From: Halictus rubicundus
Lineage: Eukaryota; Arthropoda; Insecta; Hymenoptera; Halictidae
Reading direction: 5' to 3'
Assembly (NCBI RefSeq): GCF_050948215.1
Contig: NC_135155.1
Span: forward strand, 17,945,001-18,009,000
Length of the DNA stretch: 64,000 nt
Part shown: positions 12,017 to 25,696 of the stretch, piece after piece
Numbering within the stretch: position 1 is the stretch's first letter
How the letters are laid out: each line of letters opens with the position of its first letter
Notes under the pieces: model-generated
Told to the model about the DNA's origin: nothing
Databases searched by the model: none
What the model saw: the letters and a program-made list of their open reading frames with translations, nothing else
Position numbers and translations under genes: made by a program

Positions 12017-12736
12017 CCCTTCTGAATTCTAGAGATCCTAATAAAATTCGGTTCATCCGGAATACGTCACAATAAATATGAATTTCTAAACCTAGTCAAA
12101 AATCGCTGTCAGTCATATGTGAACATTCGTCAATTTTTTTCTTTTTTGTTGTATTTTTCGAGCACGTCCGACAAGGTGTCGCTAACAAAAATGTTTCCAG
12201 GGACCAAAAGTAATGGTTATTCTAACATTTTCAACGATAAAAATCATTGATACAAAGTTGATTAATATTGAAATTTAAGAGAATCTATGCGGTGATGTGG
12301 AAAGCAGGCTGCACGAGCCACGTGACGTGGTTATGAACGGAAATGGCGACGAAGGTGACGGAAGACGCTTTCATTTGGAAATCTGTCGGGCCAGATAAAA
12401 AATGCTGACGACCGGGGTGGAATACTATTATTTTCCGTTATGTTTCTTTCTTTTCCATCGGATAGGCAAACGTATTGGAGCCAGCAATGGTCAAACGAGG
12501 AACGACATAGCCGGCAATCGATGCACGCCACCGTTCGGCCGGCGATCGATGAATACGGGCAACCGTCTCCCACGGAACGCGAACCAGAAACGAACGATGA
12601 CAATAGGCCATGAATTCCGCCGGTCGATCTTGCAACACGCCGAATCTGCATTCCCATTTATATGGAAATTACAAAATCGCGCTTTTGTCCGATCAATTAG
12701 CAGCGATCGATCGGTACGAAGAGAGGATACACGTAT

Positions 12737-12820
12737 ACAGGGTGTCTCGTGTGCGGAACAGCCACTTGTGCGACACGCTGACCAAAATCTAAAACCTGAA
12801 ACGTGGCCAAAACCTAAAAT
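12737..12820. mobile_element. TACAGGGTGT element end
   Basis: The TACAGGGTGTCTCGTGTGCG border, next to TA, resembles the termini at 6,518 and 17,571. The AT-rich DNA that follows (to roughly 13,800) has the AAGGTCA-rich style of these elements, but I could not define the other end. Confidence 0.4.
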
Positions 12821-15800
12821 ATGAACTTTCAGTTAGGTAAGTTTTAAGTATGGGCTTGGTTACTCTAAGAGTGTTTCTAAGTGGGGGTAAAGAACAAAAA
12901 GGTCGTTATTTTATACCTGACCAACAGTCATAGTCCGAACTTCGAGTTCATTAGACCATACCTTTTTAAGCTTGCGAAGCGCATTGCGAATTTCAAGTGC
13001 ACAGTGTACAAATTCTGTTGAAACGTTTCGATTTTAATTGTGCATCACGGATGCTGTTTGTGGAGGTAGGTTGCATAGTTTTTAGTGCCAAATGTTTATT
13101 GTTAGCTGAGAACTATGTATGCAAGGAGAGAGTAAAAGTGAAGGCATCAATTTTTACGATTTAGAGTAAATGTTGCAAGTCTCGCACGGTCTAGCGCAAA
13201 AACTTGTTGGAGCTTCTGCTACATAGTATTATCTTGCAATTATAACAAAAATTAGCCGCTCCTAGGTGCCTCTGTGGTCGTAGCACTGTTTTTTGCAACG
13301 CAGAGTAGGTATTTCATGTGCTTTCCTTGCATTTCTTGTCAAACTGTGAGAGACATGCACTGAGTCTTTCTGTAAAATTTAAACAGATTTTGAATAGAAT
13401 GTCAGTGTTTTTATAAAGAATCGTATATCCGAAATTTTTTTATATTTTTCAAACACGAACGCTGTTTTCATGCTGTTTTTATGGCTGTTGATTTGAAAAC
13501 TTTTCAGCCGAATATCTCGAAAAGTATGAAAGATATGAAAAAAGTGTAAAACACGTGTCCAAGGCAGTATCAGTTTTTTATTTAGATGGCGTTTTCAAGG
13601 TCATTCGAAGGTCAACTTTGTTTTTTCAAAAGGAAACCTATATTTTTGATTATGGGATCTTATTGTACGTAAAAAGACCAGCAATTCTTCAATTCTTTCC
13701 TCTTTGGGAACCCTGAAGTGCGAATAGGATACCTACTTTATACAATACAAAGGGTAGAGTTTGCTATCCGGAGAATTAGTCTTTCCCCTCGTTCAGGTCA
13801 ATATGAGACAGCGAATTTTATAATTTCAAGTTCAGATTCGTGATCAGCGACCCCAAAAACGGCCTAATACCGATTTTCAAGCAGAACCAATAATTTTCTA
13901 ATAAGTTGTGAGGTTTTCACCACGTTTTGGCAATTTGGGACCACTGTGCGCCGGTGTAACAAGGCACCACTGATAACCACTGAGGGCCGAATCGTAAACA
14001 TCTACATCCTGCCAGAATTGCATACCTTTTTCTGTTCTCTTGGAAAATTTTCATCCCCCGCAACAGGGTACTCGTGGACATCAAATTTTCCGCGGGACGA
14101 TCTCATCGCAACGTGTAACAAAAGATCTCGACAGCAACAATCCGCGAAGATCTTATCTCGGCACGTGAACTTGTGAACCAGTCGAGATGAGTTAGCTCTT
14201 CGTGTTCCGCGATACTTTCTCCCGGATGTCTCCTCTTCTCGCTTATCAGGCGCATCGGTTAGCGTCAGAAAATCCCCCATAATTGTATCAAACGTGGCAA
14301 GCGTGTATGTGTAAAGCGAATTGAAGCGTGTCGTTCTGAATTTAAACATTCCAGATACAAAATCTGAATGCGCATAAAACAGAGTATCAGGTACGAATCG
14401 AGCAGGATGAAAACAAAAATAGTTACGGCTTTGAGGCCAACGGTAAATTTGCCCGTCACAGTTCTCTTATCAAAATGTATCTCGCCTTCCTTGCTCTTTC
14501 GCGCGATTCTTATCTAACCGTTCTCTCAAGGTTGCGATAGCATGATACAAGGTCATCTACCACCTAACTTGAAGCTTCAATGCCACCTCCTAGGACTTGA
14601 AACTGCACGATCATACGGAACTCCCACGTTCTTCTAGGAAGCGGAGAATCTACTTTCCGAGTCTGAATCATTTAAAAAGTTGAAAATGAACGTTAGCGAA
14701 ACTCGGTGGTTGTAAAATAATAGAAATTAGAATAAGCGAAGACCACTTCGACAACGTCCTCCTTGCATACGAAATTACTTGAACTATCGAGCAATCAGAA
14801 ATCGGAGATCTTCGAAGATCTCGGTTGAAGTTCATCGAAGGATAAAATCGCCAAGATGGCCTAACAATACCTGATCGACCACTAAATAAAAGCTCGAAGA
14901 TTCTTCAAGGAAACATATCTTGTCTATTTAATTTAAAAATAGAATCGGTCCGCATGGACAACGAGACTCGACAATCGCAAGACAATGCTAAATAAATTAG
15001 GCAGTGACAGCTAGGATGTGAATTGGATTAAAATATACACAGAGTTTCAGTACACTATACCACATTATACCAGGTTCTAATAACATGGAGATGAAAGTGT
15101 TTTTCAGGAGCATTAAAACTATAAAAAAAAATCTTCTTGCACAAGCATGCACTTCATACTTTTTTTTTACAACTTTCGAGACATTGAAATTTAAATTAGA
15201 TAATACTATAATATTCGTCTCGCTATTTTTGAATTCCGAACCTTGTCTCCTAAAGGATTTTCGAGTTTTCTAGTGGCTAAACCAAAAAAAATGTTTCGAA
15301 TAAAATTTAATCGACAGTCGCCTACAAACCCCGAGAGAAAAAAATTCCAAAACATTTTTTTCCAATAAAAAACCATAGTCACCTTCATTTTTTAATTGCC
15401 ACCATGTATCTTTTATTACATATTGTTGTAGCTGACGTCAATACGAATCCAATAACCTATTTTACTATGGCTTTAAGTCTCAAAATAACGCTGAAACAAT
15501 TTTATCCGCCTAACAAATTGTAAACTATTATATCTAATAATTTCCATGGTCAGTTGTGTTATACCCTTTGATGAGTATATTTCGCACAGAGTGTATTAAA
15601 TAAACAAATTTTTCTTCGACGAGTTTGCTGTCCCCAGATATCGGACAGTAAAAATCACAGTCGTGCTTGCTCCTTTTCCTGCTGCTAATTATCAATTCGG
15701 TATCAGTGATTAAAAGCTGCACCCAAGCCCTACGATTAGCCCAATCAATTTCACGCCAGGTCGTGAACATCAAGGTCCCATTATTCACTATTCCTATTCA

Positions 15801-16666
15801 CTATTCGCTCGCATCGGGTAAACGGGCTCGGACGGGCATCAGGTGCGAAATGTATGTTCTCGCGTGTACGCGTTAAAGGCTCGCATTCCTCGTTTACATT
15901 AATTATCAGTTCGCTAAAAAGCCCGTTGTGCCGCCGTTTAACATGGCCGGCGCGTATTCCGCGTGTGATTAATTGATCGCGGGCGCAACAAAGTCCGATT
16001 GAATCGGCTGCTAGCGAATGACAGCGGACGCTGACAATATGTGGAAGCGAGATCGCAACGAAGAAACGGAACGCGCCTAACCGACGGAGACACGATTCGA
16101 AATTCAGACGAACGAGGAAACAGATACACGCCCGCTAACAATTGATTGCGGTAATCGAAACGGACTCCGGTGTCGTGGACTGAACCAACAACGCCGCGAC
16201 CTGAGTGCATTGTGCAAACAGCGACGAAAGTTGCAGCTCCTTGTTGCAAAGGCAAGGACCAGCTTGCCACAGGACCTGAAAATTGTTGAAACTTCAACGT
16301 AGATCAGGAGTTGCTAACGAGTAGATTAAATATCCACGGCCCTCGGACCAGAATGCAGTCACGTAGAATTTTGGAATCGCGGCAGCAGGCGAATTTCCAG
16401 CACCGGGCGTGACAAATCTTTTCAAAATACATCAAATTGTACGAAACGAAATGAAAAGAAACAAAGTTGTCGAAAGGGAATCGTTTTATCATTTCAAACA
16501 CCGTGAGAGACCTAGTCGAGATTCGAACCGCCTGAAATCCTTTGTCGCAAAAATAACACGTCGAACTTGTTTCAGTCGAATATCAAAGAGACATTAACCC
16601 CTTGGCATACAAATTAAATGGAGAGATCCTGCAGCCTTTACCTAAGCTTATCGGCAATATTTATCG

Positions 16667-16876
16667 TTAACCCCTTGCCGTACCTTTTAGCTCGGAAGAA
16701 TTCGGGCCCAAGCGCCAATTCATATTTTATTCGAACTTTTGAATACGAGTCATACTCGTGATATTTATGTTTGACGCGATATTACGGCTGCGAACCTGAC
16801 TCGCAATGTTAATGTTTACGTTCGGTCCGAAATTCTCATGACGAGCCAGACTTGTCAAAGTACGGTAAAGGGTTAA
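16667..16876. mobile_element. TTAA-flanked MITE (TTAACCCCTTGCCGTAC ends)
   Basis: The left end is TTAACCCCTTGCCGTAC; the reverse complement of the right end is TTAACCCTTTACCGTAC. Both ends are TTAA. The interior has paired words such as GAGTCATACTCG. piggyBac-type MITE, 210 bp, non-coding. Confidence 0.8.
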
Positions 16877-17570
16877 TGGGAAAATCTGTAACAATATAAA
16901 GTACTTGTTAAAACACTTCTACAGGTGAAATTGCGGACGTGGTCGTTCTCGAATCCGAATTGATAGAATAACGCATATTAAATACGTGACACATAGTTCA
17001 CTGGAACTTATAGAGAGTATAGTAAAAGACGCTAAACACGACCTCGTAGGTTTGCAGAATTTTTCTAATGCCTTCGAAAAATGAGGTTCGGTAATTTCGT
17101 CGTAGTTCGGCCGTGGGGAAAAAATGTGGAAGCAGCATGGAAGGAACGAAATGATTATCTCCGTGTTACGTGGGCCCATCGGCCAGTCGAATCTAATCTA
17201 GCGGAGTTTATCCGCGTATCAACGATCTAACGAACGAGCGGCGCACGTTTTCGTTTCGTCGCGGCTCGAAAACGTGAGGCACCTGCACGGCTCGATAATC
17301 CGGATACGTCGCGAGAGACAGAATACGGGATGGAGAGAGAAAAAGCAAAAGCGAGGGCAAAGGGTAAAAAAAAAAAAGAAGAAAGAGGGAACGCTGCCGC
17401 TCAGTTACTCAACTAATTAGCCAATTTCCTTGCGCCACGTTTCGCGAGGGCCCCACGTGACTGCTCCCCGCGCGTCGGATGTAAACGGATAATCCTCCAG
17501 ACGGAAAAACTCGAAACCGCTTCCACTTTATCAGTTACTTATGCAAATTTGCCCACCGAACGCAGCTATG

Positions 17571-18174
17571 TACAGGGTGTCGAAAAATTATATGTCACGG
17601 CCACCATAGCGTGATTCTACACCTACGATTCGGTGGAAATTGACATAAAAAAACTCCCCACAAAATTGACCTTGACCTTGAAAATCAAGTTTGTGAAAGA
17701 AACCATGGGTCGCATCTCAACCGTTCTCTTAAGAAATGATGTTGCACTTCTTATAATTTTGTTGCAGCTTCTTTATTTGTAAATTTTTTACATCCAGCGC
17801 CAATATATAAGTAAATAGCGTACTATCATACAGCGGGTGCCATCGGTAAACTATCTCGTTGGGTATGAAATTATCATAATCATGATACTCCTATTTCCCT
17901 AACTACAGAATGAAAGAAAGAAGCTGCAAAAATTATAAGAAATGCAACATCATTTTTTAAGTGAACGGTTGAGATGCGACCCATGGTTTCTTTCACAAAG
18001 TTGATCCTTATGACCAGTAGAATACGATTAAAAAAAAATTTTTATTTTTTTTTACCTTGATTTTCAAGGTTGAGGTCAATTTTGCGGGGAGTTTTTTTAT
18101 GTCAATTTCCACCAAATCGTAGGTGTAGAATCACGCTATGGTGGCCGTGACATATAATTTTTTGACACTCTGTA
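17571..18174. mobile_element. Foldback element with very long inverted arms
   Basis: It starts TACAGGGTGTCGAAAAATTA and ends TTTTTTGACACTCTGTA. Both arms are nearly complementary: ACGGCCACCATAGCGTGATT on the left matches AATCACGCTATGGTGGCCGT on the right, and ATGGGTCGCATCTCAACCGT matches ACGGTTGAGATGCGACCCAT. Each arm is over 200 bp and only about 150 bp separates them. No transposase remains. The termini place it with the TA-targeting TACAGGGTGT group. Confidence 0.85.
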
Positions 18175-18884
18175 CATCTAGAGCGCGGCCCAGCCGGCGT
18201 TCGGCGTTATTTCTATCGGAGACCATAAAGGCTATAGCAAAACCGCGAAATTTCTTGCGTTCGAACGGAAAGAAATATTATTTGGTGTGCGTATACAATA
18301 AGTACGGTGCCTGTCTATTCAATCGATCGCAACTTTGGTTTGAATTATACTTTCTTCCCGCTCCTGGTGGCATTTCGAAGTGCCGATCTTCAGGTTCGAA
18401 AAGATCATCTTAAAAAAGTTCGGTAACGTTCAAACGCTTGGTCGTTGGATCGCTCGTAAATGGAAAAAGCAAAGAAAAAAGGGAAGATTGATGTAGCTGC
18501 AGGTTTTGCATTCTCGGTTTGGAAGGAAAAGTTTCTTGCACAAAATCATAACGTGCGACGAAAATAGGTTCGATGACAACGTAAAACGAAGAAAATCATG
18601 GGTTAGACACGGAGAACCTTGCAAGTCTATCATTACTGTGTGTGTGCAAGGTGAACGTTAAAAAGATGTTAATTCACAACAATTGCTAACGTCAAGATTT
18701 TAGCAAGGAACCAACAATAAGTTATTCGAAAATTTTCTGTGATAAAAGTCATTAATAACAAGTTGATCATTGTTCAAATTTGAGATAGTCTACACAAAAT
18801 ATAAAGAGAAAAATTCGAAGAACAAAATAATTATAAAATATCCATTTTTATACTTTTTGGTTACGAGTAACGAAATGAACTGTA

Positions 18885-19000
18885 TCGAAATGAACTTCTC
18901 TCAATGGTAACTGTTATTAGCGATCGAAATAAATTTCTCTCATTGGTAACTGTTATAAGTGATCGAAATGAATTTCTCTCGACGATAACATTTACCAACA
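18885..19000. repeat. Short tandem repeat, about 47-bp unit
   Basis: Three imperfect units repeat the words CGAAATGAACTTCTCTC / CGAAATAAATTTCTCTC / CGAAATGAATTTCTCTC, each followed by a GGTAAC- or GATAAC-like word. Confidence 0.6.
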
Positions 19001-19950
19001 AGAGAAAACGTTTTACATACAATCCTTATTTGTAACCAATATGATTTTAGTCGATAAAATACTTGTTATTCAAACAATTATGATCCCTGTTTTTAACTAT
19101 TCGTTCATGATACGACCTGTTTCAACGAGCAGATTATTTTCCGCGATACTATGCGCATTATAGGAGGATTGTCTGTAATAGTGTCTTTTCAGAAACCGGC
19201 AAAAATAAAACTCAACTAATACTCTGTGGCTCAATATCAATGTATTATCTTCGTGAACAAAGCGTTTTCCACCAGCCTGGAAAAAAGAGTGTCCCTGCTG
19301 CCACTCAGTGAACCATAAATAATTATAGCTTGTTTCCTTTTTAAGGTAGACCATCGACGACGTACCGTGACTCTCTTGAGACAGTATTGAAATTCTAAAA
19401 CGGCTTTCTTCCTCGACAGATGATTTTTCTAGAGCGATACAATCCTTGAAACACAGAAAACAAATTCAGACGTAGCATCGCATAATTTTTCGGCAAACAA
19501 GCTCCGCGCAGAAACTGTCCGAGACCGTATCGCTTAATTGCTGCTCGAAACAAACGTTCCTCGGAGACCAGGATCCTTCTCGAGCACATTGGTACAGGGC
19601 CGTACAACATCTGCCGCCTGCGATTATTACGTTCGATTACTCAAACCCTCGGGAACTCTCGCAGTCACCTAATATTTCTCCTCGCAGGCTTCCGATTGCC
19701 CCGGCAGACGCGGCAGAAAATTAGGCGTGTTTGCCGAAATTTCTATTCCTTTGTGGTCCTCCCGCGCCTCCGCAAACGACGCTAATTCAAGGTCAAAGAG
19801 AGCCGAATTAACGCTATGAAGCAAAGCTACAGTGATAAATTTTTAAAAGTGGGGCAAAAATTAGTACAACTCGAAAATTTAACTCATTCGCCTTATAATA
19901 GAATCGAACACACCTGTCAATCTTCGCAGATGTATGTACAGAGATTTCTC

Positions 19951-20120
19951 TGTATATGTCGCCAACGCCTGGGCGATAAACGTCGCGAGATTATCCCCAC
20001 TACAGCAAGTGGGGGTACCGCGAAGCTCGAGAGGCCAAGGAATGCAAACATAACACAGCTAGGGTATGTCTCCTGGACGAGAGACGACGCTGGCAAAACC
20101 CGTGTTCTTGACATATATCG
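19951..20120 (-). repeat. Dispersed repeat, family D, copy 3 (inverted)
   Basis: Inverse of the repeat at 1,741-1,907. It runs from TATATGTCGCCAACGCC through the CGTCGCGAGATTATCCCCAC and CTCCTGGACGAGAGACG words to CTTGACATATATCG. It is overlapped by long open frames on both strands, which are therefore repeat-derived. Confidence 0.65.
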
Positions 20121-20311
20121 AGAACAAATAATTCTTTTACTACTCAGAGAAAGCCATATTTTCTGTTTCTTAAACAATTTCGAGCACATCCAGCTCGGCA
20201 GAAGAGAAACGAGATTGTTAAGATATAAATAATTTCTAACCATTTGAACTTTCTTAGTTACGAATAAAATGCAATCGAGGAGAAAAGCTTATCAGGCACG
20301 CGTATTAGATC

Positions 20312-20531
20312 TTAACACTAGATTCGCGGGACCCGTCAAAATGGCGGGTTTTATGTTCTTCAATTTACAATTATTGGGACTGTAAAAATGCATTTATAGG
20401 AAATTTATTTAACACGTTTATTCCTTGGAACAAATATTATAGTAAAAGCCTGCTAAAAATCATATATTCTTGGTATTTTTATAAAATAATCCAAACTGGC
20501 CACTTTTAGTGCTCCGTAAATCTAGTGTTAA
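20312..20531. mobile_element. TTAA MITE, family M1 (copy 2)
   Basis: It starts TTAACACTAGATTCGCGGGA and ends CGTAAATCTAGTGTTAA, with the CCCGTCAAAATGGCGGG hallmark beside the left end. 220 bp, non-coding. Confidence 0.85.
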
Positions 20532-21087
20532 TGAATAAAGTCCTAAAACAATTTTGTTTTTTGTTATTTTTGTCCCAGTTTTCGTGCTTATCGACCACTG
20601 TGGCGTCCGTGTGTCTGTGATCCGGGGACGCGGTTCGAAGGGGCCGAAAGATCAATAGAAAACATCGGCAATCGGTATCGGCGATTCATGGACCGGACCG
20701 AACCGGACCGGATCGGATCGGATCGAAAAAGCGGGAACGAGCGTTGGTAACCCGGTGCAACCGTGACGGCCGACATTAATCGTTGCCACGTGCTACGTAT
20801 TTGTCTTCCGGAGTTCGGGAACAAGCCGCGTTTGCCCACGTCCGTTCGTTCGCCGGCTCGTCCGAGCTTTCAGGCCAATTTCAGTGAAATCTTAACGAGA
20901 TTCGTCGGTCGTTACCCGCGGAAAAAGCATTTCAAAAGGACGTGATCGATGGGCGCTCTAACAGCCGCGTATAAATAGATCACGCGGCGGGAAACGCCTC
21001 GAAATGATATTGCTCGGACCTCGGACACGTACGTTTCTCGCGAAATTTTTTCGACCCTTCCCGTACGGCCAAGGAACTTTCGCAATT

Positions 21088-21105
21088 CCCCCCCCCCCCC
21101 CCCCC
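21088..21105. repeat. Poly-C tract of 18
   Basis: Uninterrupted homopolymer. The length is liable to sequencing error. Confidence 0.85.
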
Positions 21106-22190
21106 GGTAACCACATTTCGAGAATCGTTACGTCGGGGTTATGTAAGTGTAGCACGTAGCCAGTTTCTGGGCGGAAAGCATCGATATTTGCTCGAAGACT
21201 TTATGGCTTTCGAAGTTTTTTCTGAAAGTTCGAGTAGGTACACGTAGGTACACGAATCATCCTTTTCGAGGAAATACAACATTTTTGGGGCCACCCTGTA
21301 CATAACGAACGACAAAGAGATTCGCTATAACCATAAAATAAATCATAGCGCAAGGGGTTGACGTTTTCTTGACACTTCCGCAGCCATTCCATTCAATTAC
21401 TTTAATAAACGCACAATGCCGTCTGCGTTTAATGAACGGGCAAATTGTTGCCCCGACTATCATGTTCAGAACTTTGTTCGTACATTTCTTCAGGGGAAGT
21501 GTATCACAGTATACGCATAGAAGGGGGAGAAGGTCATCGAGGTGTCTCTTTGAGTTCGTTGTGCAATACGCAGCATTAAGATTCCTCAAAATGACGAAGT
21601 TATGTTAATGTCGAGTCCCAACCAGTTGAAGCAAATGTCGATGCATAATGCAACCGACACGAGACTACAGCGACTGCTGAGGCTCCCTGTGTGACTCTGA
21701 CGCCAACGATCCTCTGTAAAAAAGAAAAGACCGCTTATGTATGAACAAGCGCACTTGGTTCGATACTTCATTCTCAGAGTCGAGTATAACCATCGCACTG
21801 CCACGCCGACCCTTACACCTCGAAGGTACTTCAATCCCTATCTTTATATTCGCGTACTCGGATGCCCGCTTCAAACTTTTCGAATTTTCGAACTTTCTCC
21901 GTGCCTCGAACAATTTTTCATTGTTTTACGTCCGTGGCGTCACATCGGCATTCAAATATCAATTTCATGAAAACCTTCCATTTTCCTGGAACATTTGATT
22001 CCTTATATTATATATATTTATATACTATATACATTTTATTATGTATATTTTTCAGAAGGGAGAATTATAAAGTATGCTGAACACGTATTGAGCGTGTCTA
22101 AAAATTTTCAATTTTTACATTGAATCAAATTTATAGGAAAAAGAATTCTGTTTGTGGAACATACTGTACGCATCACCGTTGTGACGAGAA

Positions 22191-22371
22191 TTAACACTAC
22201 GGAGCATTAAAAATGACTATTTTACATTACTTTATAAAAATAACATGAATGTATCCAAAGAAATCAATTTGTTAAATAACTGCTCATGGATGCATTTCTA
22301 CAATCTCAATATTCGCAATTCAAAAATACTAGAATCCGTCATTTTGACGGGTCCCGTAAATCTAGTGTTAA
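22191..22371. mobile_element. TTAA MITE, family M1 (copy 3, inverted)
   Basis: It starts TTAACACTACGGAGCATTAA and ends GGGTCCCGTAAATCTAGTGTTAA-type sequence, with the GTCATTTTGACGGG hallmark beside the right end; orientation is opposite to copies 1 and 2. TTAA borders are intact. 181 bp. Confidence 0.85.
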
Positions 22372-22463
22372 ATATGCGATTCATCTATGCGCGTGTCTTC
22401 TGCAATTATCGTTGCACCGGTGGACACTTATTCGAGTCATCGAAGGTGAAGAAACATGAATAA

Positions 22464-22985
22464 GGGCCCGGTCTTCCTAGATTGGCGATAAGGTAGAGTG
22501 ACTACATTACCGTCAAAAAATGGTTTCACGTGCCTCAAGTTTTCGTCCCTATATAAGAATATTTTGTCGCTGGTAAAGGGCTCGTTCGAAAGACGAAGGT
22601 TCAATCTAGCGCGCGCTGGTCAGGAGCTGCCGAGATTATGCAGATATTCGGTAACATAAGCGTTAGAGGTAGGCCAAAAATTGACGATGCGCATGCCGTG
22701 GAATCCGAGCATTTTTCTGCCATTGGATGAGTTTTCTGGATGAAATCGAGAACAGCGATAGAAAATATCTCCAGCTACAAATTGAGCTATATTTTGTCTT
22801 GATTCTCTGCGAAATAAAGCCGGAAAACTTGAAGCACGTTTCTGCCGTCGGAATTCATAATATCGATAATACAAAAATTGTGACAAGTTTAGTCAGGGAC
22901 TTAAGACCCGTCGGATCTTAAGTCTGAGTCTGAAGGCAGTGAGTGGAAATTATTAATCAAAAAGTCACGTGACTATGCCGAGCCC
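22464..22985. mobile_element. Family P element (GGGCCCGGTCTTC head), longest copy
   Basis: It begins GGGCCCGGTCTTCCTAGATT, then GCGATAAGGTAGAGTGACTA, and ends GTCACGTGACTATGCCGAGCCC-type sequence. Partial or internally deleted relatives lie at 43,005-43,206, 47,714-47,846, 47,866-48,067, 58,315-58,463 and 61,315-61,499. No recognisable protein is encoded. Outer limits are judged by comparison with the compact copy at 47,714 and are approximate. Confidence 0.6.
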
Positions 22986-24785
22986 TCGAATGATGGAGTG
23001 TCTCCGGGTGTTTCGATACTCGTTCGGGACATCTCGAAGAACAAGGAACGGAGCGGCGATCGCCGAAGACAGCAATTGCATATTCGAGTGTGCTCTTTCG
23101 ATCGATCGACGGTTAAGTATTGGCGAAGATACGCTCTCGTCGAGCGAAATTGTGGAAAGAAGACAGACTTTTTTGGCTCGTTAGGTGTGCACGGCCTCTT
23201 AACGACCTTCCCACGCGGGAACCGTTTACGTAAGAACGTTGATAAGCGTGTTTTCCTACGTGGCGTCCGGCGGCTACCTATCCCGTGTTGATAATAATCC
23301 CCGGAGAAATAGGAACAATATCGGAAACGAGATACGTCGTCGCGTGAATACCGTTTCTCCGGCGCCGAACACACCGTGCTAACCGCATGATTGAATGCTA
23401 TATTATAAAAGCATGACCGTAAACTCTCGGCCCCGGACATTTGCATATTTTTCATACGATTATACAACAACGTGGCTGCTGCGCCATTCTCGGACGAGTC
23501 CTCGGGAGAGACCGATTAATTAATAAAACACGACGATGCTCCAAAAGAAGAAAAAACAATCTGCAAACAAGACTGCGAGGATTTCTTTCCGCGCGATGTA
23601 TGCGGATAATGATGAAATCATTGAGCAAACGTTGGACGTTAATTTCGCTGTGTAATTACATACGCGGCTGTGTAACATTTACTATCGCCGTTTGTAACGT
23701 AACACGATTGCCGTCGAATATTACCCACAATCAGACGTGTAATACGCGAAATGAGAATCGGGATTCGGCACATGGAGCAATTCTGCGGAGAATTCGAGTT
23801 ATTATTGTTAGTGACGATGGGATGCAGTGCAATAGTAGCGAGACATTCCTTTCCCCAATATGCACTTTGATTCCACGTTAATGCGAACACTGTGTCGGTG
23901 TTTTTCTAACATTCAGGCGTCGTATCTTTTTTCGTTTTTAAGAAAAACAGTGCAAGTATTTTCAAGCATATAGCTCAGAGAATGACAACTAAATGACGAA
24001 TAAAGTATGCATTTGAACTTGCGAATAACATTTATATCGTAACACTAAGTAATATAGTAAAATGTGTTATCACTCTCAGGTAGAATACGTCAATATACAC
24101 TATAATTGTTAGTTGGAAATTTACGACAGAGCTTTACTTCACTGTACTAGTGTTTTATTTGTGTTTTGTATTGATAATGTAATAACAGTACATACATATA
24201 ATTGACAAATATATAATATACACCCGCACAAATAAAAATATAACATCGACCTACTATTTCAGTTAAACTGGAGATTTTTCCATATCTGAAGGCCACCGAA
24301 ATGAACATTCGACTAAGCCAATATAAATTAAATATATCTGCATGCAGCAAAAATATTCATTTAAATATTCGCAGTTTAATTATAGTGCAATATAGATCTA
24401 TACCAGTGTAGAGTTCACACCGGTGATGTTTCAATGATAAAAACAAAACGAACGTGTGACTGTGTAAAGAATGTGCTATAGCCCGCTTTTTCAAAGATAC
24501 TCGACGTGCATAGCGACAGTCATAATAATTGTCCACCCCACTTGTGCTCACCACATGTTATGAACTTAGAGTGTCTGTAGTACGGTGGACAGCTATCACG
24601 ATCAACATTATACCGTCGGTCTCATTTCCAAAAAAAAAAACCGGCTACTGTAGAATATTTTTTACTGTTGCTATAAACGCTGTTCCTAGATCCATAATTT
24701 TCTATCGCTACAGTCTCAGTAAAACACCCTACGAATCCATGAAATTAAATAAATTCCCATTACCCCGAATCCGATCTATCAAATA

Positions 24786-25001
24786 TTAACACTAGATTCA
24801 CGGGAGCCGTCAAAATGACGGATTCTAATATTTTTAAATTGCGAATATTCAGATTGTAAGAATGCATCCATTTAACAAATTGATTTCTTCGGGTACATAT
24901 TATTAAAAAAAGTGGCTACAAACTTTGATAGATACATTCATGTTATTTTCATAAAGTAATGTGAAATACTCATTTTTAGTGCTCCGTAAACCTAGTGTTA
25001 A
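24786..25001. mobile_element. TTAA MITE, family M1 (copy 4)
   Basis: It starts TTAACACTAGATTCACGGGA, has GCCGTCAAAATGACGG next, and ends GTAAACCTAGTGTTAA. 216 bp, with TTAA at both ends. It lies about 700 bp beyond the rg exon 1 donor, inside the inferred intron. Confidence 0.85.
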
Positions 25002-25354
25002 TATCAGTGTTTTACGAACACGCGTTCTACAAAACGTAGCTTCAGTCATTCAATTAGAAATATCCACTGGTTCGCGAGCTTTCCAATTCTGAGTCGGCAA
25101 TTAATAAAACAAGAAACGAGGCTGCCTCGAAGAGCAACATTACTTTCACTGAAACCGATCGGTATTGACACACCGCATCGTGCAAAACTCCGAACAAACG
25201 GGGGAATTCTTTTTCGGAGCGAATCCGTGCATACTGACGAAGTATTAATGGCAAAGCAGGCGACCAGTGATAAAAACGGAGTATACACGTTATTAGCTAT
25301 AAACGCGTTAGAGCTGGTCGACGTGTGTTGAAAATCGTTCGTGGCGTAAGGGGA

Positions 25355-25386
25355 AGTGGAAGGGAAGGGAGGGGAGGGGAGGGGAA
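25355..25386. repeat. GGGGA simple repeat
   Basis: G-rich run of GGAAGGGAAGGGGAGGGG-type words. It could form a G-quadruplex on this strand, but nothing shows a function. Confidence 0.6.
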
Positions 25387-25696
25387 CCCGTGCAAGGACG
25401 AGGCCGCGTATCCGTAAAACGTGTCGCGATGTGGTCGGGACGAGTTTAGCGGTTAAAGTTGACTAGAATCGTGCGGGAAACAATGGTGAACGTTCGAGAT
25501 CCGTCTCGTACAGTATCCCGTTCGATAACCGATAAATAAACCGGTAATCGTCGGCGGTGTCGAGAACGCGTGGACCGACGGATGTTTGACAGTTCAAATT
25601 GACAGATTTAGGCCGATGCACCGAAATCGGCGGGAATGCCCGTGAAACGCAGGACCGGCTCTGCGATCGTGTACAGAAATGTTTAGGGTTGCTCAC

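Larger units (their letters stand above)
1..25696 (-). other. Inferred large first intron of neurobeachin (rg), repeat-rich
   Basis: No coding exon could be recognised here on either strand. The segment lies downstream of the splice donor that ends the first coding exon of the minus-strand neurobeachin gene, so it is most simply its first intron, open at the left edge. It holds many MITEs, foldback elements and tandem repeats, listed separately. Stretches in which I see nothing beyond unique or CpG-rich sequence are about 2,000-2,950, 3,640-4,440, 5,450-6,510, 7,400-9,240, 10,000-11,700, 13,000-16,600, 16,900-17,550, 18,200-19,900, 20,550-22,180, 23,000-24,780 and 25,002-25,690. Open frames of 60-165 codons occur on both strands, often overlapping, and none resembles a known family. 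A small exon with no recognisable motif could have been missed. Confidence 0.5.

Noticed and set aside
25355..25386. G-rich run as a promoter G-quadruplex for rg
   Set aside because: It lies on the intron side of the first exon, and a simple repeat explains it.
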